64,000 nucleotides of DNA from Deltaproteobacteria bacterium (GCA_947490345.1 CANLGL010000013.1:34763-98762), one strand, 5' to 3'. Positions 1 to 9,278 are shown, counted from the first letter of the stretch. Made by a program: numbers and translations. The notes: generated by a model from the letters alone, not told the origin.

Positions 1-2032
1 CGTCGGCGTCGAAGTCCGCGCCGCCGGCGGCGATCTCGGCCCCGAAGTAGGTGACCGTCGAGGCAAGTGTCGCGACAGTGGGGCTCCGCCGGGTGGCGCC
101 GTCGGGGCCGCCGACCAGCATCCAGGCGCGCGCAAGGTTGCCACCCACCAAAACGTCTACGAAGCCGTCCCCATCTATGTCACCGCCGCCGAGGCTGGTG
201 CCGAAGTACGCGGCATTCTCGGGGCCGTCAACCGTAGAGCTGGCCGTGGTCGCCAAGCCGGTGGACGAACCCGAGAAGATGCGGACCGCCCCTGAGGTGG
301 TCCCGACCCGCGCTTCGCCGTAGCTCGCGACAGCGAGGTCATCGTAGCCGTCGTCGTCGATGTCGCCGGGGCCGATCAGCGCGTTGCCGGCAAAGGCGCT
401 GGTGGCGTCGGGCTCGAAGGTCCACGCGGCGCTGCTCGCCAGGCCGCTGGCCGAGCCGTGGTAGACCCAGACCTTGCCTTCGCTGGTGTGGCCGTTGTCG
501 TAGCCGGTGGCCCCCACCGCGAGGTCGTTATAGCCGTCGCCGTTGACGTCCCCGGCACCGGTGACGGACGAGCCCAGGCCGCCGGAGGTCTGGTCGCTGT
601 CGACCGACCAGCTTGCGGTCGCGCTCGGGCCGGCCGCGGCGCCGTGCCACACGAAGACCTCCCCCTCGTCGGTCTGGCCGTCGTCGTAGTTGGGCGCCGC
701 TCCCGCGATGTCGGCGTACCCGTCGCCGTTGACGTCCCCCACCAGTGCCACGGCGCGGCCGAGGTAGGCGGAGGTCTGGTTGACTTCGAGGCGCCGGATG
801 GTGCTGACCAGCCCACTGGCGCTGCCGTACCAGTAGTAGACCGCGCCTTCGGCGGTGCTGCCGTTGGCATAGCCGTAGGCGCCCGCGACCAGGTCATCGT
901 AACCGTCACCGTTGACGTCCCCGCCCCCGCCGACCGAGTGGCCGAGGTAGGCGCCGCTCTGCCCGCCCGCCGAGCGGAAGGAGTAGGTGCTGCCCGGCCC
1001 CGAGGCACTGCCGTAGAAGGCGTACACCGCACCCTCGGAGCTGTACGAGCTGGTGTAGCCGCTGGCGCCGCCCACGAAGTCGGCGTAGCCGTCGCCATTG
1101 ACGTCGCCGATGCCGGAGACCGAATACCCCAGCCCCGCCGAGCTGCTGCCGGGATCGTAGGACCAGTCCGCGGTGGTGTCGGGACCGTCGACGGACCCGT
1201 AGTACAAAAACAGCCCACCTTCGTTGGTCGAGCCGTTGTCGTAGCCGGCGACGCCGAGGACAACGTCGTCATAGCCATCGCCGTTGACGTCCCCCACGCC
1301 GGCGACATCGCTGACGGCGTCCCCGCTGGCGATCTCCCCGTACCAGGCGGGCGCGAGCGTCGGATCAATCGTGACCGGGAACCGCGCGCCCTCGGTGTTG
1401 ACCACGATGCGGACGCCATCGCTGCGCGCCTCGAAGGACGAGGCAAGCTCCCCGCCGCCGGCGTCGGAGACCTTGAGCCCGTCGTACTTCAGGGTGCGCC
1501 CATCGGGCAGGATCAGCCGGGCGGTGCGCCCATCGGTCGCGACCCGCGCGCCCTGCACGCCGATGTCCACGAAGAGCCGCCCCTCGCCGCCCGCCGGTCG
1601 CTCGAGATCAAAACCCTGCTCGTAGCCGTGGCCGCGCGGCGCCCAGAACTCGACGACGCCCGCCGAACGCAGCTCGGCCCGGGGCAGGCACGACCCGTCG
1701 AGCGCAGGCGTGGCGCCGGGAATGCAGCGGCCGAGGGTGGGCGGGCGCTCGCCAACGTCGGTCGCGACCCCATCCACCCAACCCACCCGGCGCGTCGTGA
1801 GTCGAACTCCCCAGGAGTCCGCGCCCTCCGTTCCCGCAAGCTCGACGCCGTCGGACTGGATCGACAACTCGGCCGCCAGCGCCGGGCTCGGCGACACCAA
1901 CCCGTCCGCGCTGGAGGTGAACGCCTGGCCCTGCGCGCGGGTACGAGCGGAGATTTCGGTGAGCCAGGGGTCTGCCGGAGCGTCGGCAGTTGGAGGCGCC
2001 ACGCAAGCAAGGGAGAGCAACAGAGAGAACAT
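1..2032 (-). CDS. FG-GAP repeat lipoprotein, C-terminus cut by window edge
   Basis: The gene reads leftwards off the window, so its C-terminus is missing; about 677 codons are visible. The ATG at 2032 has GGAG 6 nt upstream. Residues 1-10 (MFSLLLSLAC) form a very short lipoprotein signal with lipobox LSLAC and Cys10 as the predicted lipidation site. Residues of roughly 20-240 match no domain I recognise. From about residue 240 there are at least seven FG-GAP (integrin-alpha beta-propeller type) repeats of about 60 residues, each with a calcium-loop core such as GDVNGDGY or GDIDDDGY. Such proteins are surface-exposed beta-propellers; the ligand is unknown. The antisense strand is also open for 600 codons, but only the minus frame gives coherent repeats. 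Confidence 0.9.
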   Translation of the reverse strand, partial: MFSLLLSLACVAPPTADAPADPWLTEISARTRAQGQAFTSSADGLVSPSPALAAELSIQSDGVELAGTEGADSWGVRLTTRRVGWVDGVATDVGERPPTLGRCIPGATPALDGSCLPRAELRSAGVVEFWAPRGHGYEQGFDLERPAGGEGRLFVDIGVQGARVATDGRTARLILPDGRTLKYDGLKVSDAGGGELASSFEARSDGVRIVVNTEGARFPVTIDPTLAPAWYGEIASGDAVSDVAGVGDVNGDGYDDVVLGVAGYDNGSTNEGGLFLYYGSVDGPDTTADWSYDPGSSSAGLGYSVSGIGDVNGDGYADFVGGASGYTSSYSSEGAVYAFYGSASGPGSTYSFRSAGGQSGAYLGHSVGGGGDVNGDGYDDLVAGAYGYANGSTAEGAVYYWYGSASGLVSTIRRLEVNQTSAYLGRAVALVGDVNGDGYADIAGAAPNYDDGQTDEGEVFVWHGAAAGPSATASWSVDSDQTSGGLGSSVTGAGDVNGDGYNDLAVGATGYDNGHTSEGKVWVYHGSASGLASSAAWTFEPDATSAFAGNALIGPGDIDDDGYDDLAVASYGEARVGTTSGAVRIFSGSSTGLATTASSTVDGPENAAYFGTSLGGGDIDGDGFVDVLVGGNLARAWMLVGGPDGATRRSPTVATLASTVTYFGAEIAAGGADFDAD

Positions 2033-2149
2033 CGCGCTCTCCGGGCCTCGGCGGTGCTAACCCACTCCGGCCGCTTGCCATCGCATTGCCGGGGGACTCA
2101 CGGCGCCAACAGTGCAGACGAAGGTTTGTATTACAGCCGACCTAGCGGC

Positions 2150-3061
2150 TCAGAACCGGGTGACGTACGGCCGCATCCAGTCGACCTGCCCGTGCACGCC
2201 CGCCTCGTACACTTCCTGTACCCGCCGCGTGATTGGCCCCGGCTTGCCGACCTCGCGACGATCCACCTCGCGCACCGGCGTGATCTCAGCGGCAGTACCT
2301 GACAGAAAGACCTCGTCTCCAACATAGAGCGCATCACGACCAAAGTGCATTTCGTAGGTCGGGACGTTGTCGGCCTTGAGGATGTCGATGACGGTGCGGC
2401 GGGTGATGCCGCCGAGGATGTTCACCACCGGTGGTGTTTTCACGACGCCGTCTCGGGCGACGAAGAGGTTCTCCCCGGTGCCTTCGGCAACGTAGCCGGA
2501 GCCGTCGAGCATGATGGCTTCGTCGTAACCGTTTTCATTGGCCTCATAGCGGGCGAGGATGCTGTTGACGTAGTGGCCGATGACCTTGGCGCGCTGAAGA
2601 TTGCTGTTGACGTGGTGGCGGGTGAAGGTGCTGGTCTGAACGCGGATGCCGTTGGCGATGCCGTCGGCGCCCAGGTACTTGCCCCAGTCCCATACCGCGA
2701 TGGTCAGATGCACTGGGTTGTCGCGCGCCCCGAGGCCCATCTTGCCCATGCCGAAGTACACGATCGGTCGGATGTAGGCCTCTGGCATGTCGTTGGCAGC
2801 AAGCGTTTCGAGGCAGGCCGCGCGAATCTGGTCGCGACTGAACGGAATCTCCATTCGGCACATCTTCGCGCTGTCCGAGAGCCGGCGGATGTGTTCGTCG
2901 AGCTTGAACACGCCGCCCGAGCCGTCGGCCTGCTTGTAGCTACGGATGCCCTCGAAGACGCCGAGCCCGTAGTGCAGGGTGTGCGAAAGCACATGGACCT
3001 TCGCGTCGTCAAACGGGACCAATTTCCCGTCCATCCAGATGAAGCGGCTCTCGATGCCCAT
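2150..3061 (-). CDS. ilvE: Branched-chain-amino-acid aminotransferase
   Basis: Class IV PLP-dependent aminotransferase, 303 residues from the ATG at 3061, the normal family length. It transfers the amino group between glutamate and the 2-keto acids of Leu, Ile and Val, the last step of their synthesis. Lys159 in RAKVIGHYVNS matches the PLP-binding lysine position of E. coli IlvE. HTLHYGLGVFEGIR (residues 27-40), GTGENLF and FLSGTAAEITPV are family signatures. An ATG at 3091 would add ten residues (MLARAPLGNL), but the 3061 start has GGGG just upstream and fits the family N-terminus better. It is a single gene, divergent from the methyltransferase at 3142. Confidence 0.95.
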   Translation of the reverse strand: MGIESRFIWMDGKLVPFDDAKVHVLSHTLHYGLGVFEGIRSYKQADGSGGVFKLDEHIRRLSDSAKMCRMEIPFSRDQIRAACLETLAANDMPEAYIRPIVYFGMGKMGLGARDNPVHLTIAVWDWGKYLGADGIANGIRVQTSTFTRHHVNSNLQRAKVIGHYVNSILARYEANENGYDEAIMLDGSGYVAEGTGENLFVARDGVVKTPPVVNILGGITRRTVIDILKADNVPTYEMHFGRDALYVGDEVFLSGTAAEITPVREVDRREVGKPGPITRRVQEVYEAGVHGQVDWMRPYVTRF

Positions 3062-3141
3062 CAGATTCCCCAGAGGCGCGCGAGCTAACATGGTCCGCGG
3101 GGAAGGGGGCCGAGCCTGGCCGCATGGGCTAAGCCGTCCCC

Positions 3142-3996
3142 GTGTTGGCCTGTCCCGAGTGTGGTCGATCCTTCGATACGGGTCGGTGCGAGTGCCGCCG
3201 TGATTGGACGGAGACTGGCGGCGTGGCCGATCTGTACGTTGCGGCACCGGAAGACGGGGAAGATCCGGGCCTGACCTCGAGGGTCCGGGTGTGGTACGAG
3301 GAGCATCCGACCGACGTTTGGCGTCCCGAGGAGTCGGCGGAGACACTGGTCGGAACCGGCGGGTCGGACCGCCTGCTGGCCGCGCTCGACGCGGAACTTC
3401 CCGTCGACGCCCGGGTCCTGGATCTGGGCTGCGGCGCCGGGAGGAGCTCGTGCTATCTGGCGCTCGCGGGGCGTGAAGTCGTCGGTCTGGACCTGGCGAT
3501 GACCGGGCTTCTGCGCGCCGAAGCCTTCCGGCGCCGGGCGGAAATCCCCTCGGTCACCTTCGCCAGGGCAAACCTGTTCCGCCCGCCGGTCGGCCCCGAG
3601 ACGGTGGACGCGGCCCTGTTCCTCGGCACCCTGGAGTCCAGCGGCAATCCGGTGGCGGCGCTGCGCGCGGCGGCCCGCTGCCTCAAGCCCGATGGCTGGG
3701 TTGTACTGCAGGTGCGGACCCCTTGGGCCCCGGAGCCCGCAGCGACGGCGGACGGGCTTCCACCGCTGCACGGGGGCTACTCCCCCGAGGCCGTGCTCAG
3801 CTGGGTTTCGGAGGCGGGCCTTCTGGCGTGCAACGCGGATCCGCCGCTCGCGCCCTTCTCGCGCGTCCGACCGCTGCTCGCCGAGAACTCGGTGGGGAGT
3901 TGGCTCGGCCGGGCGCTTCACCAGTTCTCTTGGCGGGGGTCGGCTGGGCCAGCGTCGCTGGTGGTCGTCGCCCGAAAGCGCCGCGCTACAACGTAG
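3142..3996 (+). CDS. Class I SAM-dependent methyltransferase with N-terminal Cys cluster
   Basis: 284 residues from GTG. Motif I, VLDLGCGAG, is at residues 92-100, followed by VVGLDLAMTGLL (the acidic end of strand beta2) and LKPDGWVVLQVRTPW, the usual post-motif strands of a Rossmann-fold methyltransferase. The N-terminus carries CPEC...CEC (residues 4-18), a possible small zinc site of the kind seen in methyltransferases acting on RNA or protein. The substrate is unknown. There is no Shine-Dalgarno; a TAAGCC hexamer lies exactly 6 nt before the GTG, suggesting a leaderless transcript. The end overlaps the convergent hydrolase gene by 11 bp. Confidence 0.82.
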   Translation: MLACPECGRSFDTGRCECRRDWTETGGVADLYVAAPEDGEDPGLTSRVRVWYEEHPTDVWRPEESAETLVGTGGSDRLLAALDAELPVDARVLDLGCGAGRSSCYLALAGREVVGLDLAMTGLLRAEAFRRRAEIPSVTFARANLFRPPVGPETVDAALFLGTLESSGNPVAALRAAARCLKPDGWVVLQVRTPWAPEPAATADGLPPLHGGYSPEAVLSWVSEAGLLACNADPPLAPFSRVRPLLAENSVGSWLGRALHQFSWRGSAGPASLVVVARKRRATT

Positions 3997-4687
3997 GCGC
4001 CGCCGGGCTGATCACCGTCGACACGAAGGCCGTGAGCGCGGGCTTGAGCTCCACAAACGCGCGTGCGGTGGCTGCCGCGTTTCCGGCGACGGTCATGCTG
4101 TGGTCCGCGCCGTCCACCACCACGACGACCGGCAGGGACTTCGCCACCCTCATCGCCTTCTTTTTGAGCAACTCCAGCAGGCTGGGATCCCACTGCGGGT
4201 CCGCACTGCCGATGAACACGAACGCGCGCGCCCCCGCCGAGGCGATCGCGTTGAAGACCGCCTCGTCCTTCCAGAGCGGCGTGAGCCAAATCGACGCTCC
4301 CGCCGCGAGATCAGGCACTTGGATGAAGGCGTGGGCGATGGCCGAGGTGCCAAGAGACTTTCCCGCGAGGATCACCGGCCGTCCTGCCGCGCGCTCAAAC
4401 GCCACGCGTGCGAAGGCCCCGCTGTCGGTCGCAATGCAAGCCTCCCGCTCGTCCCCAGTCAGGGCCGACAACGCCGGGTCCATCCCGTAGTAGCGCTCCG
4501 GCAGGAAGACCTCGAGCCCGATCCCGGCGAGGACATCGCGAGTGGTCGCGCAGAGGGGCCGGTCTTGTGAGTAGGCGGCGCCTGGAAAAACGATGCCTAC
4601 ACCCGCCGGGGTGTTCAGGGGCGTGGTCAGGCGGAAGGGCAGGGGCTGGCCCTGGTAGCCGGTGATGGTGGGCGCGGGAGCGGCCAT
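3986..4687 (-). CDS. Small alpha/beta hydrolase (dienelactone-hydrolase/KANL3-Tex30-like)
   Basis: 233 residues. The nucleophile elbow is GKSLG (residues 109-113, Ser111), with Asp163 in GSADPQWD and His196 in DGADHSM completing a plausible catalytic triad in the correct order. There is no signal peptide, so it should be cytoplasmic. The KSLG elbow and compact size resemble the KANL3/Tex30-like group of hydrolases; the substrate cannot be predicted. It lies 16 bp downstream of the antiporter gene, on the same strand, and may be the distal gene of a queE-antiporter-hydrolase operon. Confidence 0.75.
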   Translation of the reverse strand: MAAPAPTITGYQGQPLPFRLTTPLNTPAGVGIVFPGAAYSQDRPLCATTRDVLAGIGLEVFLPERYYGMDPALSALTGDEREACIATDSGAFARVAFERAAGRPVILAGKSLGTSAIAHAFIQVPDLAAGASIWLTPLWKDEAVFNAIASAGARAFVFIGSADPQWDPSLLELLKKKAMRVAKSLPVVVVVDGADHSMTVAGNAAATARAFVELKPALTAFVSTVISPAAPTL

Positions 4688-4703
4688 GCCGCCGGGTAGC
4701 CGA

Positions 4704-5930
4704 TCAGCGCGCGCGGCGCATCGCCCAGCCCAGGAGAGCCGGGGTGATCGCGGTCGTCACCATCACCATGAGCACGACGGCGGAGAAGGTCGGAGCGTCG
4801 ATGAGCGGACGCCCCCGGTACAACAGGCCCGCGCCGGTCGCGGCGAAGACCAGCCCCACCTCGCCCCTGGGGATCATCCCGACGCCGACCGCAACCCGCC
4901 GAATCGAACGGTCCAGCACGCCGGCCATGGACACGGCTTTCCCGAGCACCGCGGCAGCGGTGAGCGCCAGCCCCAAGCCGAGGACCGGCGGGCTCGCGAG
5001 CTGTCCAAGGTCCACCTCAAGCCCCACACGCACAAAGAATACAGGTGCAAGCATGTGAACGATCGGCTCGACCAAATCCTCGACCTGGCGGGGCTCCCGC
5101 GCGGCGAAGGGTTGGTAGTGCGCCGCTTCGAGGACCAGCCCGGCGGCGAAGGCTCCGACGATCGGCGCCAATCCCGCGCGCATCGCCAACCACGCCATGG
5201 CGAAACAGAACGCCAGGGTAAAGCCCAACATCACGCCCGTTCCCCGCATGGTCGCCAGTCGGGCGAGCACACGTGGAACGACGTACACCCCCACCAGGAC
5301 GGCGCCGGCCAGAAAGGCCACCGCGCGACCGCCAATGGCGAGAACGGACGCCAGGTGCACGCTCCCGCCGACCTCGGCGGCGGCGATGACGGCGGTCACG
5401 ACCGCGAGCAGCCCCAGGCCGAGCACATCGTCGATCACGGCCGCGCCGAGGATGACCCTCGCCTCCGGAGTGTCGATGGCGCCGAGGTCGCGGAGCACCC
5501 GCGCCGTGATGCCCACGCTCGTGGCGGTCAGGATCGCGCCCAGGAACAGACAGACGTAGACGTCGCGCTCAAAGAGCATGCCCACGGCAAAGCCCAGCCC
5601 CAGCGGCGCGATCACCCCAACAAGCGCGACTGCGGCGGCGCTCCGACCCACCCGGGCCATCTGGCCGAGCGTCGACTCCAATCCGACGGAGAACAGCAGA
5701 AGGACTACGCCCAGCTCCGCCAAAAGCGCGACGAAGGGATCGTCGCTAAGCCACGCGAAATCCGCGACACCGACCAGCGGCAGACTTCCCAGCAGGACGC
5801 CGGCGCCGAGCTCGCCGAGGACCGCGGGCTGGCGAAGTCGAGTCGCGACCTCGCCCCCCACGCGCGCCGTGACCAGCATGATCGCCAGCGCGGCAAGAGC
5901 CATCGAGAGCGCCTCACCGCCCGGCATCAC
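4704..5930 (-). CDS. CPA2-family monovalent cation:proton antiporter
   Basis: 408 residues with about 12 hydrophobic segments. It contains GVVLLLFSVGLE (residues 74-85), the LTATSVGIT stretch (134-142) and the ion-binding pair in AAVIDDVLGL (Asp167, Asp168) typical of the Na+/H+ exchanger domain of CPA2 antiporters. It would sit in the inner membrane and exchange Na+ or K+ for protons. It lacks the C-terminal RCK/TrkA_N domain of Kef channels, so it is a minimal transporter. The ATG overlaps the stop of queE by 4 bp, indicating translational coupling. Confidence 0.9.
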   Translation of the reverse strand: MMPGGEALSMALAALAIMLVTARVGGEVATRLRQPAVLGELGAGVLLGSLPLVGVADFAWLSDDPFVALLAELGVVLLLFSVGLESTLGQMARVGRSAAAVALVGVIAPLGLGFAVGMLFERDVYVCLFLGAILTATSVGITARVLRDLGAIDTPEARVILGAAVIDDVLGLGLLAVVTAVIAAAEVGGSVHLASVLAIGGRAVAFLAGAVLVGVYVVPRVLARLATMRGTGVMLGFTLAFCFAMAWLAMRAGLAPIVGAFAAGLVLEAAHYQPFAAREPRQVEDLVEPIVHMLAPVFFVRVGLEVDLGQLASPPVLGLGLALTAAAVLGKAVSMAGVLDRSIRRVAVGVGMIPRGEVGLVFAATGAGLLYRGRPLIDAPTFSAVVLMVMVTTAITPALLGWAMRRAR

Positions 5931-6589
5931 ACGCCCCGAGCCGCTTCGGGCCAGATGAACTTGTGCATCTGAAGCTGGAACCGCGCGGGCACCGCATCGG
6001 CGAGCATCCAGGCCACGACCTCCGCCGGCTGAACCTCTGCGAAGGCGACGGAGAAGAGCACGGCGACGCGGGCGTCGAGTCCGTGCTCACGCACCACGTC
6101 CCGTGACCATTCGTAGTCTCGGCGTGACGCGATGACGAACTTTACCTCGTCCTTGGCGCGCAACTTTGGGATGTTGCTCCATAGATTCGCGGCGGCCTCG
6201 CCAGAGTCGGGCGGCTTGAGATCCATGATGATGTGCACGGCGTCCGGAACCGGTCCGATGTCGCGACTTCCGCTTGTCTCCAAGAGCACCTCGTGGCCCC
6301 CGGCGACGAGGCGCTCCAAGAGCGGAATCGCCTGGCGGTGTACCAGAGGCTCGCCCCCGGTCAGCTCGACGAGCCTGACGCCAAGGCCGGCGACTTCGGA
6401 CACGACGTCGTCGATGCTGCGACGTTGCCCGCCGGTGAAGGTGTAGACGCTGTCGCACCAACGGCAACGCAGGTTGCAGCCGGCCAGCCTCACGAAGGTG
6501 CATGGCAGCCCCGCGAACGTGCTCTCGCCTTGCACCGAGGCGTAGACCTCGATCACACGGAGGCGCTCTTCGGGAGGAATCTCGTGCAC
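5927..6589 (-). CDS. queE: 7-carboxy-7-deazaguanine synthase (radical SAM)
   Basis: 220 residues from GTG. QueE converts 6-carboxytetrahydropterin to 7-carboxy-7-deazaguanine for queuosine or archaeosine-type bases. Radical-SAM cysteines Cys38, Cys42 and Cys45 (CNLRCRWC, CX3CX2C) bind the 4Fe-4S cluster. SVQGESTFAGLPC (residues 18-30) and ELTGGEPL are QueE signatures, and the short length is normal for this family. No other queuosine genes are visible nearby. The promoter probably uses the palindromic GGCTATAGCC shared with the divergent gene at 6622; the -10 ends 9 nt before the GTG. Confidence 0.93.
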   Translation of the reverse strand: MHEIPPEERLRVIEVYASVQGESTFAGLPCTFVRLAGCNLRCRWCDSVYTFTGGQRRSIDDVVSEVAGLGVRLVELTGGEPLVHRQAIPLLERLVAGGHEVLLETSGSRDIGPVPDAVHIIMDLKPPDSGEAAANLWSNIPKLRAKDEVKFVIASRRDYEWSRDVVREHGLDARVAVLFSVAFAEVQPAEVVAWMLADAVPARFQLQMHKFIWPEAARGV

Positions 6590-6596
6590 GGGGCGC

Positions 6597-6606
6597 GGGC
6601 TATAGC
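6597..6606. promoter_or_regulatory. Shared -10 palindrome for divergent queE and SRPBCC genes
   Basis: GGCTATAGCC is self-complementary and offers a TATAGC -10 on each strand. On the minus strand it lies 9 nt before the queE GTG; on the plus strand it lies 15 nt before the ATG at 6622, whose own GAGG is 5 nt upstream. No clear -35 is visible on either side. Inference from sequence only. Confidence 0.45.
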
Positions 6607-6621
6607 CGCCGCGAGGTCTCG

Positions 6622-7239
6622 ATGCTCTTCTCCGTCGCCCTGGCGCTCGCCGCCGATGCCACCAGCCCTCACCCCCACCAGGGCGTCGTGACGCCCTACC
6701 GCGGCGCCCCTCCGGCGGTGACCCTGACCGCCGCTGACCAGGCGACGGTGGCCTCGGGCAAGGTGGTGCTCAAGCAGCAGCAGGTCGAATCGGGCGGTCG
6801 CGGGGTGGCAATCATGGACATCGCCGCGCCCCCGGAGAAAATCTGGGCGAAGATTCTCGATTATGGGCAGTACGCCAAGATGGTCGACAAGGTCGCGGAA
6901 TGCGGCAACTACAAGGTCGCCGGCGATCACCTCTACACTCGGTTCGTCCTCCGTGTGATGGGGGTGGACGTCGAGTATTTCATCGACCACCGGTACACGC
7001 CGGGCAGCAACTACCTGACCTGGACGCTCGACTACAGCCGAAAGTCCGACCTGGATGACTCCGTCGGCTATTGGCGGGTGACCCCCCAGGCCGCGACGCC
7101 GCCCCGTTCGCGGCTGGAGTACTCGGTGGACATCCGCTTCACTGGCTACGTGCCAGGCTTCGTTGCCGACATGATCAGCAAGAAGGGGCTTACCGACGCC
7201 ACGAGTTGGGTGAAGCGCGAGTCTGAGGGCGGCTCCTGA
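6622..7239 (+). CDS. Exported SRPBCC (START-like) lipid/ligand-binding domain protein
   Basis: 205 residues from the ATG at 6622, chosen because GAGG lies 5 nt upstream and the next residues (MLFSVALALAADA) make a signal peptide; longer upstream reading gives a basic non-signal extension. Residues around 70-195 resemble the SRPBCC/polyketide-cyclase fold: IMDIAAPPEKIWAKILDYG followed by a strand pattern and the C-terminal helix. Exported members of this fold bind hydrophobic ligands. It should be periplasmic. The specific ligand is unknown. Confidence 0.75.
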   Translation: MLFSVALALAADATSPHPHQGVVTPYRGAPPAVTLTAADQATVASGKVVLKQQQVESGGRGVAIMDIAAPPEKIWAKILDYGQYAKMVDKVAECGNYKVAGDHLYTRFVLRVMGVDVEYFIDHRYTPGSNYLTWTLDYSRKSDLDDSVGYWRVTPQAATPPRSRLEYSVDIRFTGYVPGFVADMISKKGLTDATSWVKRESEGGS

Positions 7240-7264
7240 CGCGCCGTTGACAATCTGATAGAAT
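7236..7264 (+). promoter_or_regulatory. Extended -10 promoter for the lipoprotein at 7283
   Basis: CTGACG, a 17-nt spacer and TAGAAT, with TGA immediately before the -10 (extended TGn motif). The predicted start near 7271 leaves a leader of about 12 nt containing GAGAGG before the ATG at 7283. This is one of the clearest sigma-70-like sites in the window. Confidence 0.55.
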
Positions 7265-7282
7265 CGCGGGTGAGAGGCACCC

Positions 7283-8053
7283 ATGCTCACGACTCTGTTT
7301 GTGTTGGTTTCGCTGGTCGGATGCGCGGATCCGTACGGCGATGCGAAGAAGCTCGACACCATCGAAGCGTACGAGGCTTTCCTGGCCGGTTCGCCGGGCG
7401 GTGCCGACAAGCTGATGGCCGGGAGTCGGTTGGAGGAGCTGATGGTCAAACGCGCCATCGACAGCCACGCGATCGCCGACTACGACGCGGCGCTGAAGCG
7501 TTTTCCCAGCACCAGGAAAAAGAAGGAGCTACAGAGCGGCCGGGCCAACGCGGCGTTCGCCCTGGCCGAGGCCGACGGCTCGACCGAGGCTTGGAAGTCC
7601 TTCCTCGCCGAGAACGCCTTCGCGGACGCGCCGCTGAAAAAGCGCGCCAAGGCGATGGTTGACGTTGCGGAGTTCTCCGCCAAGGTCGCGTTGAGCGAGC
7701 CCGTGGTCGAGCCGGTCAACCTGGGTGGGGATCCGAAAGGCGCCATGGACGGGTGGGGCATCCGTACCAACGTGTCCAACAACTCGGAGACGGCGTTGGA
7801 ATACGCCAATATCGAGCTTCAGTTTCTGGACGCGAATGGCGCCAAGCTGAAGGCCGTCTCCTGGCCTGCCGCTGCACAGTCTGCGCCGGGTGGAATGCCG
7901 ATGGACGAGGCGACCATGAAGCCGCTGGCACCCGGCGAAACGCGGCCCTGGGCCTACACCAGTGGCGAGCTCCCCGAGGGTTGGCTCGAGGCGAAGAAGG
8001 TCAAGGTGCTGCTCATCGCCGCCAAGGCGGTGCCGGCCACGCCCGCGCCCTGA
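7283..8053 (+). CDS. Lipoprotein of unknown function
   Basis: 256 residues. MLTTLFVLVSLVGC is a lipoprotein signal with lipobox LVGC (Cys14). Residues 20-130 are helical and resemble a degenerate TPR-like array (alternating Ala-rich helices, EAYEAFLAGSP and DYDAALKRFPS spacings). Residues 140-250 look like a small beta-sandwich with WGIRTNVSNNSETALEYANIEL, similar in style to FxLYD-type domains. The start has GAGAGG upstream. It is convergent with the next gene with a 9-bp gap. Function unknown. Confidence 0.7.
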   Translation: MLTTLFVLVSLVGCADPYGDAKKLDTIEAYEAFLAGSPGGADKLMAGSRLEELMVKRAIDSHAIADYDAALKRFPSTRKKKELQSGRANAAFALAEADGSTEAWKSFLAENAFADAPLKKRAKAMVDVAEFSAKVALSEPVVEPVNLGGDPKGAMDGWGIRTNVSNNSETALEYANIELQFLDANGAKLKAVSWPAAAQSAPGGMPMDEATMKPLAPGETRPWAYTSGELPEGWLEAKKVKVLLIAAKAVPATPAP

Positions 8054-8062
8054 TCGTCGCCC

Positions 8063-9262
8063 TCAGCGGAGGCGCACTTCGACATCGACATCGACGACGT
8101 AGGTGCCGCCGCGCTTGGGGAACCGTGCGTCTTTTAGCCCGCGCTCGACGTGCTCCAGGAGCGCCTCATACCCGCGGAAAGCCTTGAAGGAGCTGGGCAC
8201 CCCCTCGGCGTCGACGACCACCCGCGCTCCGACCAGGGAAGTGGGCAACTCGTAGGGCACCGCCACCTGCGGGTACCCGACGATGAAGAGGGGGCTCATT
8301 CCGAGGTCGGCAAAGGGGACAACCGGCGCACCGGTGGGCGGCTCGGGCGGCGGGAGGTCCGCCTTGGGCGCGCGCAGCGCCACTACCGAGATCGGGGACT
8401 TGTGGTCGGGTTCGAACGCCGCCACTCGCTGCAGAGCCGCGCTCTGCGCAAGCTCCTGATCGGCGGCGCCGGTCGACGCCGAGGCCGTGCGCCGCCCGTC
8501 GGAAGTGAACCCCGAGAAGAGCAGTTGGCCGGACGTCATGTCAATCCATGCTTCGCCACCGAGCCGGAGATCGATGAGTGCCCCGTTGGCCGACGTATCG
8601 AGCGCGCTGGACTGGGTCACGGTCGCGCGCCCCTCGGTGGACACCAAGGCCAGCCCCAGGCGGTCGTCCAGATGAGACATCTTGAGTGTGCCCGCGCCAG
8701 CCGTACCGTCGGTGTACGGAAGCAACATCATGAAGCTGAGGTCCTTGCGCTGCCAGCCGCGGATCCAGTCCTTGGGGTCGGTGGGCAGCGACATGTCCAG
8801 CGGCGAGAAGGCCGCACGGAGATAGGCACGCATCTGCTCGGAGAGCCGGCCCTCGTCGATGTTCCCTTGCGGAAGCCCGTTGCAATCGAACTCGCGCAGG
8901 CGGCCGTCGGGACCGATGACGATGACGATCTGGACAGACTTGGTGAATTCTTCCCAATCGGCCATGACGAGGTCCACCCGCGACTGGGCTTCGCTCACCG
9001 GCTCGCCGGCCAGGTCGAACCACGGCAGCCGGCACTCCAGCTCGGTGACCTTGCCGGCGGCCTTCACGATGCACTCCACCTCCGCGCGCAGCTTCAAATC
9101 GCGGATGCGGGTCCTGACGTTCAGCCGCGCTGAGGCCTTGATGCCAGCGCCAAAGTAGAGCTCCGACTCGATGTAGTAGCGTACGGTCTCGCCCTTGTGC
9201 CACTGATAGGTCGGAACGTCAGCGGCGGTGGCGGCGGTGATCAGGGCGAGCAGGGCATGCAT
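8063..9262 (-). CDS. Exported protein of unknown function with C-terminal TonB-C-like strand-helix unit
   Basis: 399 residues. MHALLALITAATA is an uncharged signal peptide cut before ADVP. The body (residues 20-290) is a beta-rich region I cannot assign. The last 60 residues (SLVGARVVVDAEGVPSSFKAF... to the end) follow the pattern of the TonB C-terminal/energy-transducer fold, in which a short region binds or mimics envelope partners. It is the last of three consecutive minus-strand envelope genes. A TAAGGT hexamer lies exactly 6 nt before the ATG, suggesting its own leaderless promoter. Confidence 0.65.
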   Translation of the reverse strand: MHALLALITAATAADVPTYQWHKGETVRYYIESELYFGAGIKASARLNVRTRIRDLKLRAEVECIVKAAGKVTELECRLPWFDLAGEPVSEAQSRVDLVMADWEEFTKSVQIVIVIGPDGRLREFDCNGLPQGNIDEGRLSEQMRAYLRAAFSPLDMSLPTDPKDWIRGWQRKDLSFMMLLPYTDGTAGAGTLKMSHLDDRLGLALVSTEGRATVTQSSALDTSANGALIDLRLGGEAWIDMTSGQLLFSGFTSDGRRTASASTGAADQELAQSAALQRVAAFEPDHKSPISVVALRAPKADLPPPEPPTGAPVVPFADLGMSPLFIVGYPQVAVPYELPTSLVGARVVVDAEGVPSSFKAFRGYEALLEHVERGLKDARFPKRGGTYVVDVDVEVRLR

Positions 9263-9278
9263 CCGCCCACCTTAGCAC

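Noticed and set aside
458..2302. Long plus-strand open frame of 614 codons
   Set aside because: It is antisense to the FG-GAP lipoprotein; the minus frame has regular GDVNGDGY repeats and a lipobox start, whereas the plus frame is a Val/Ala/Gly-rich mirror caused by high GC.
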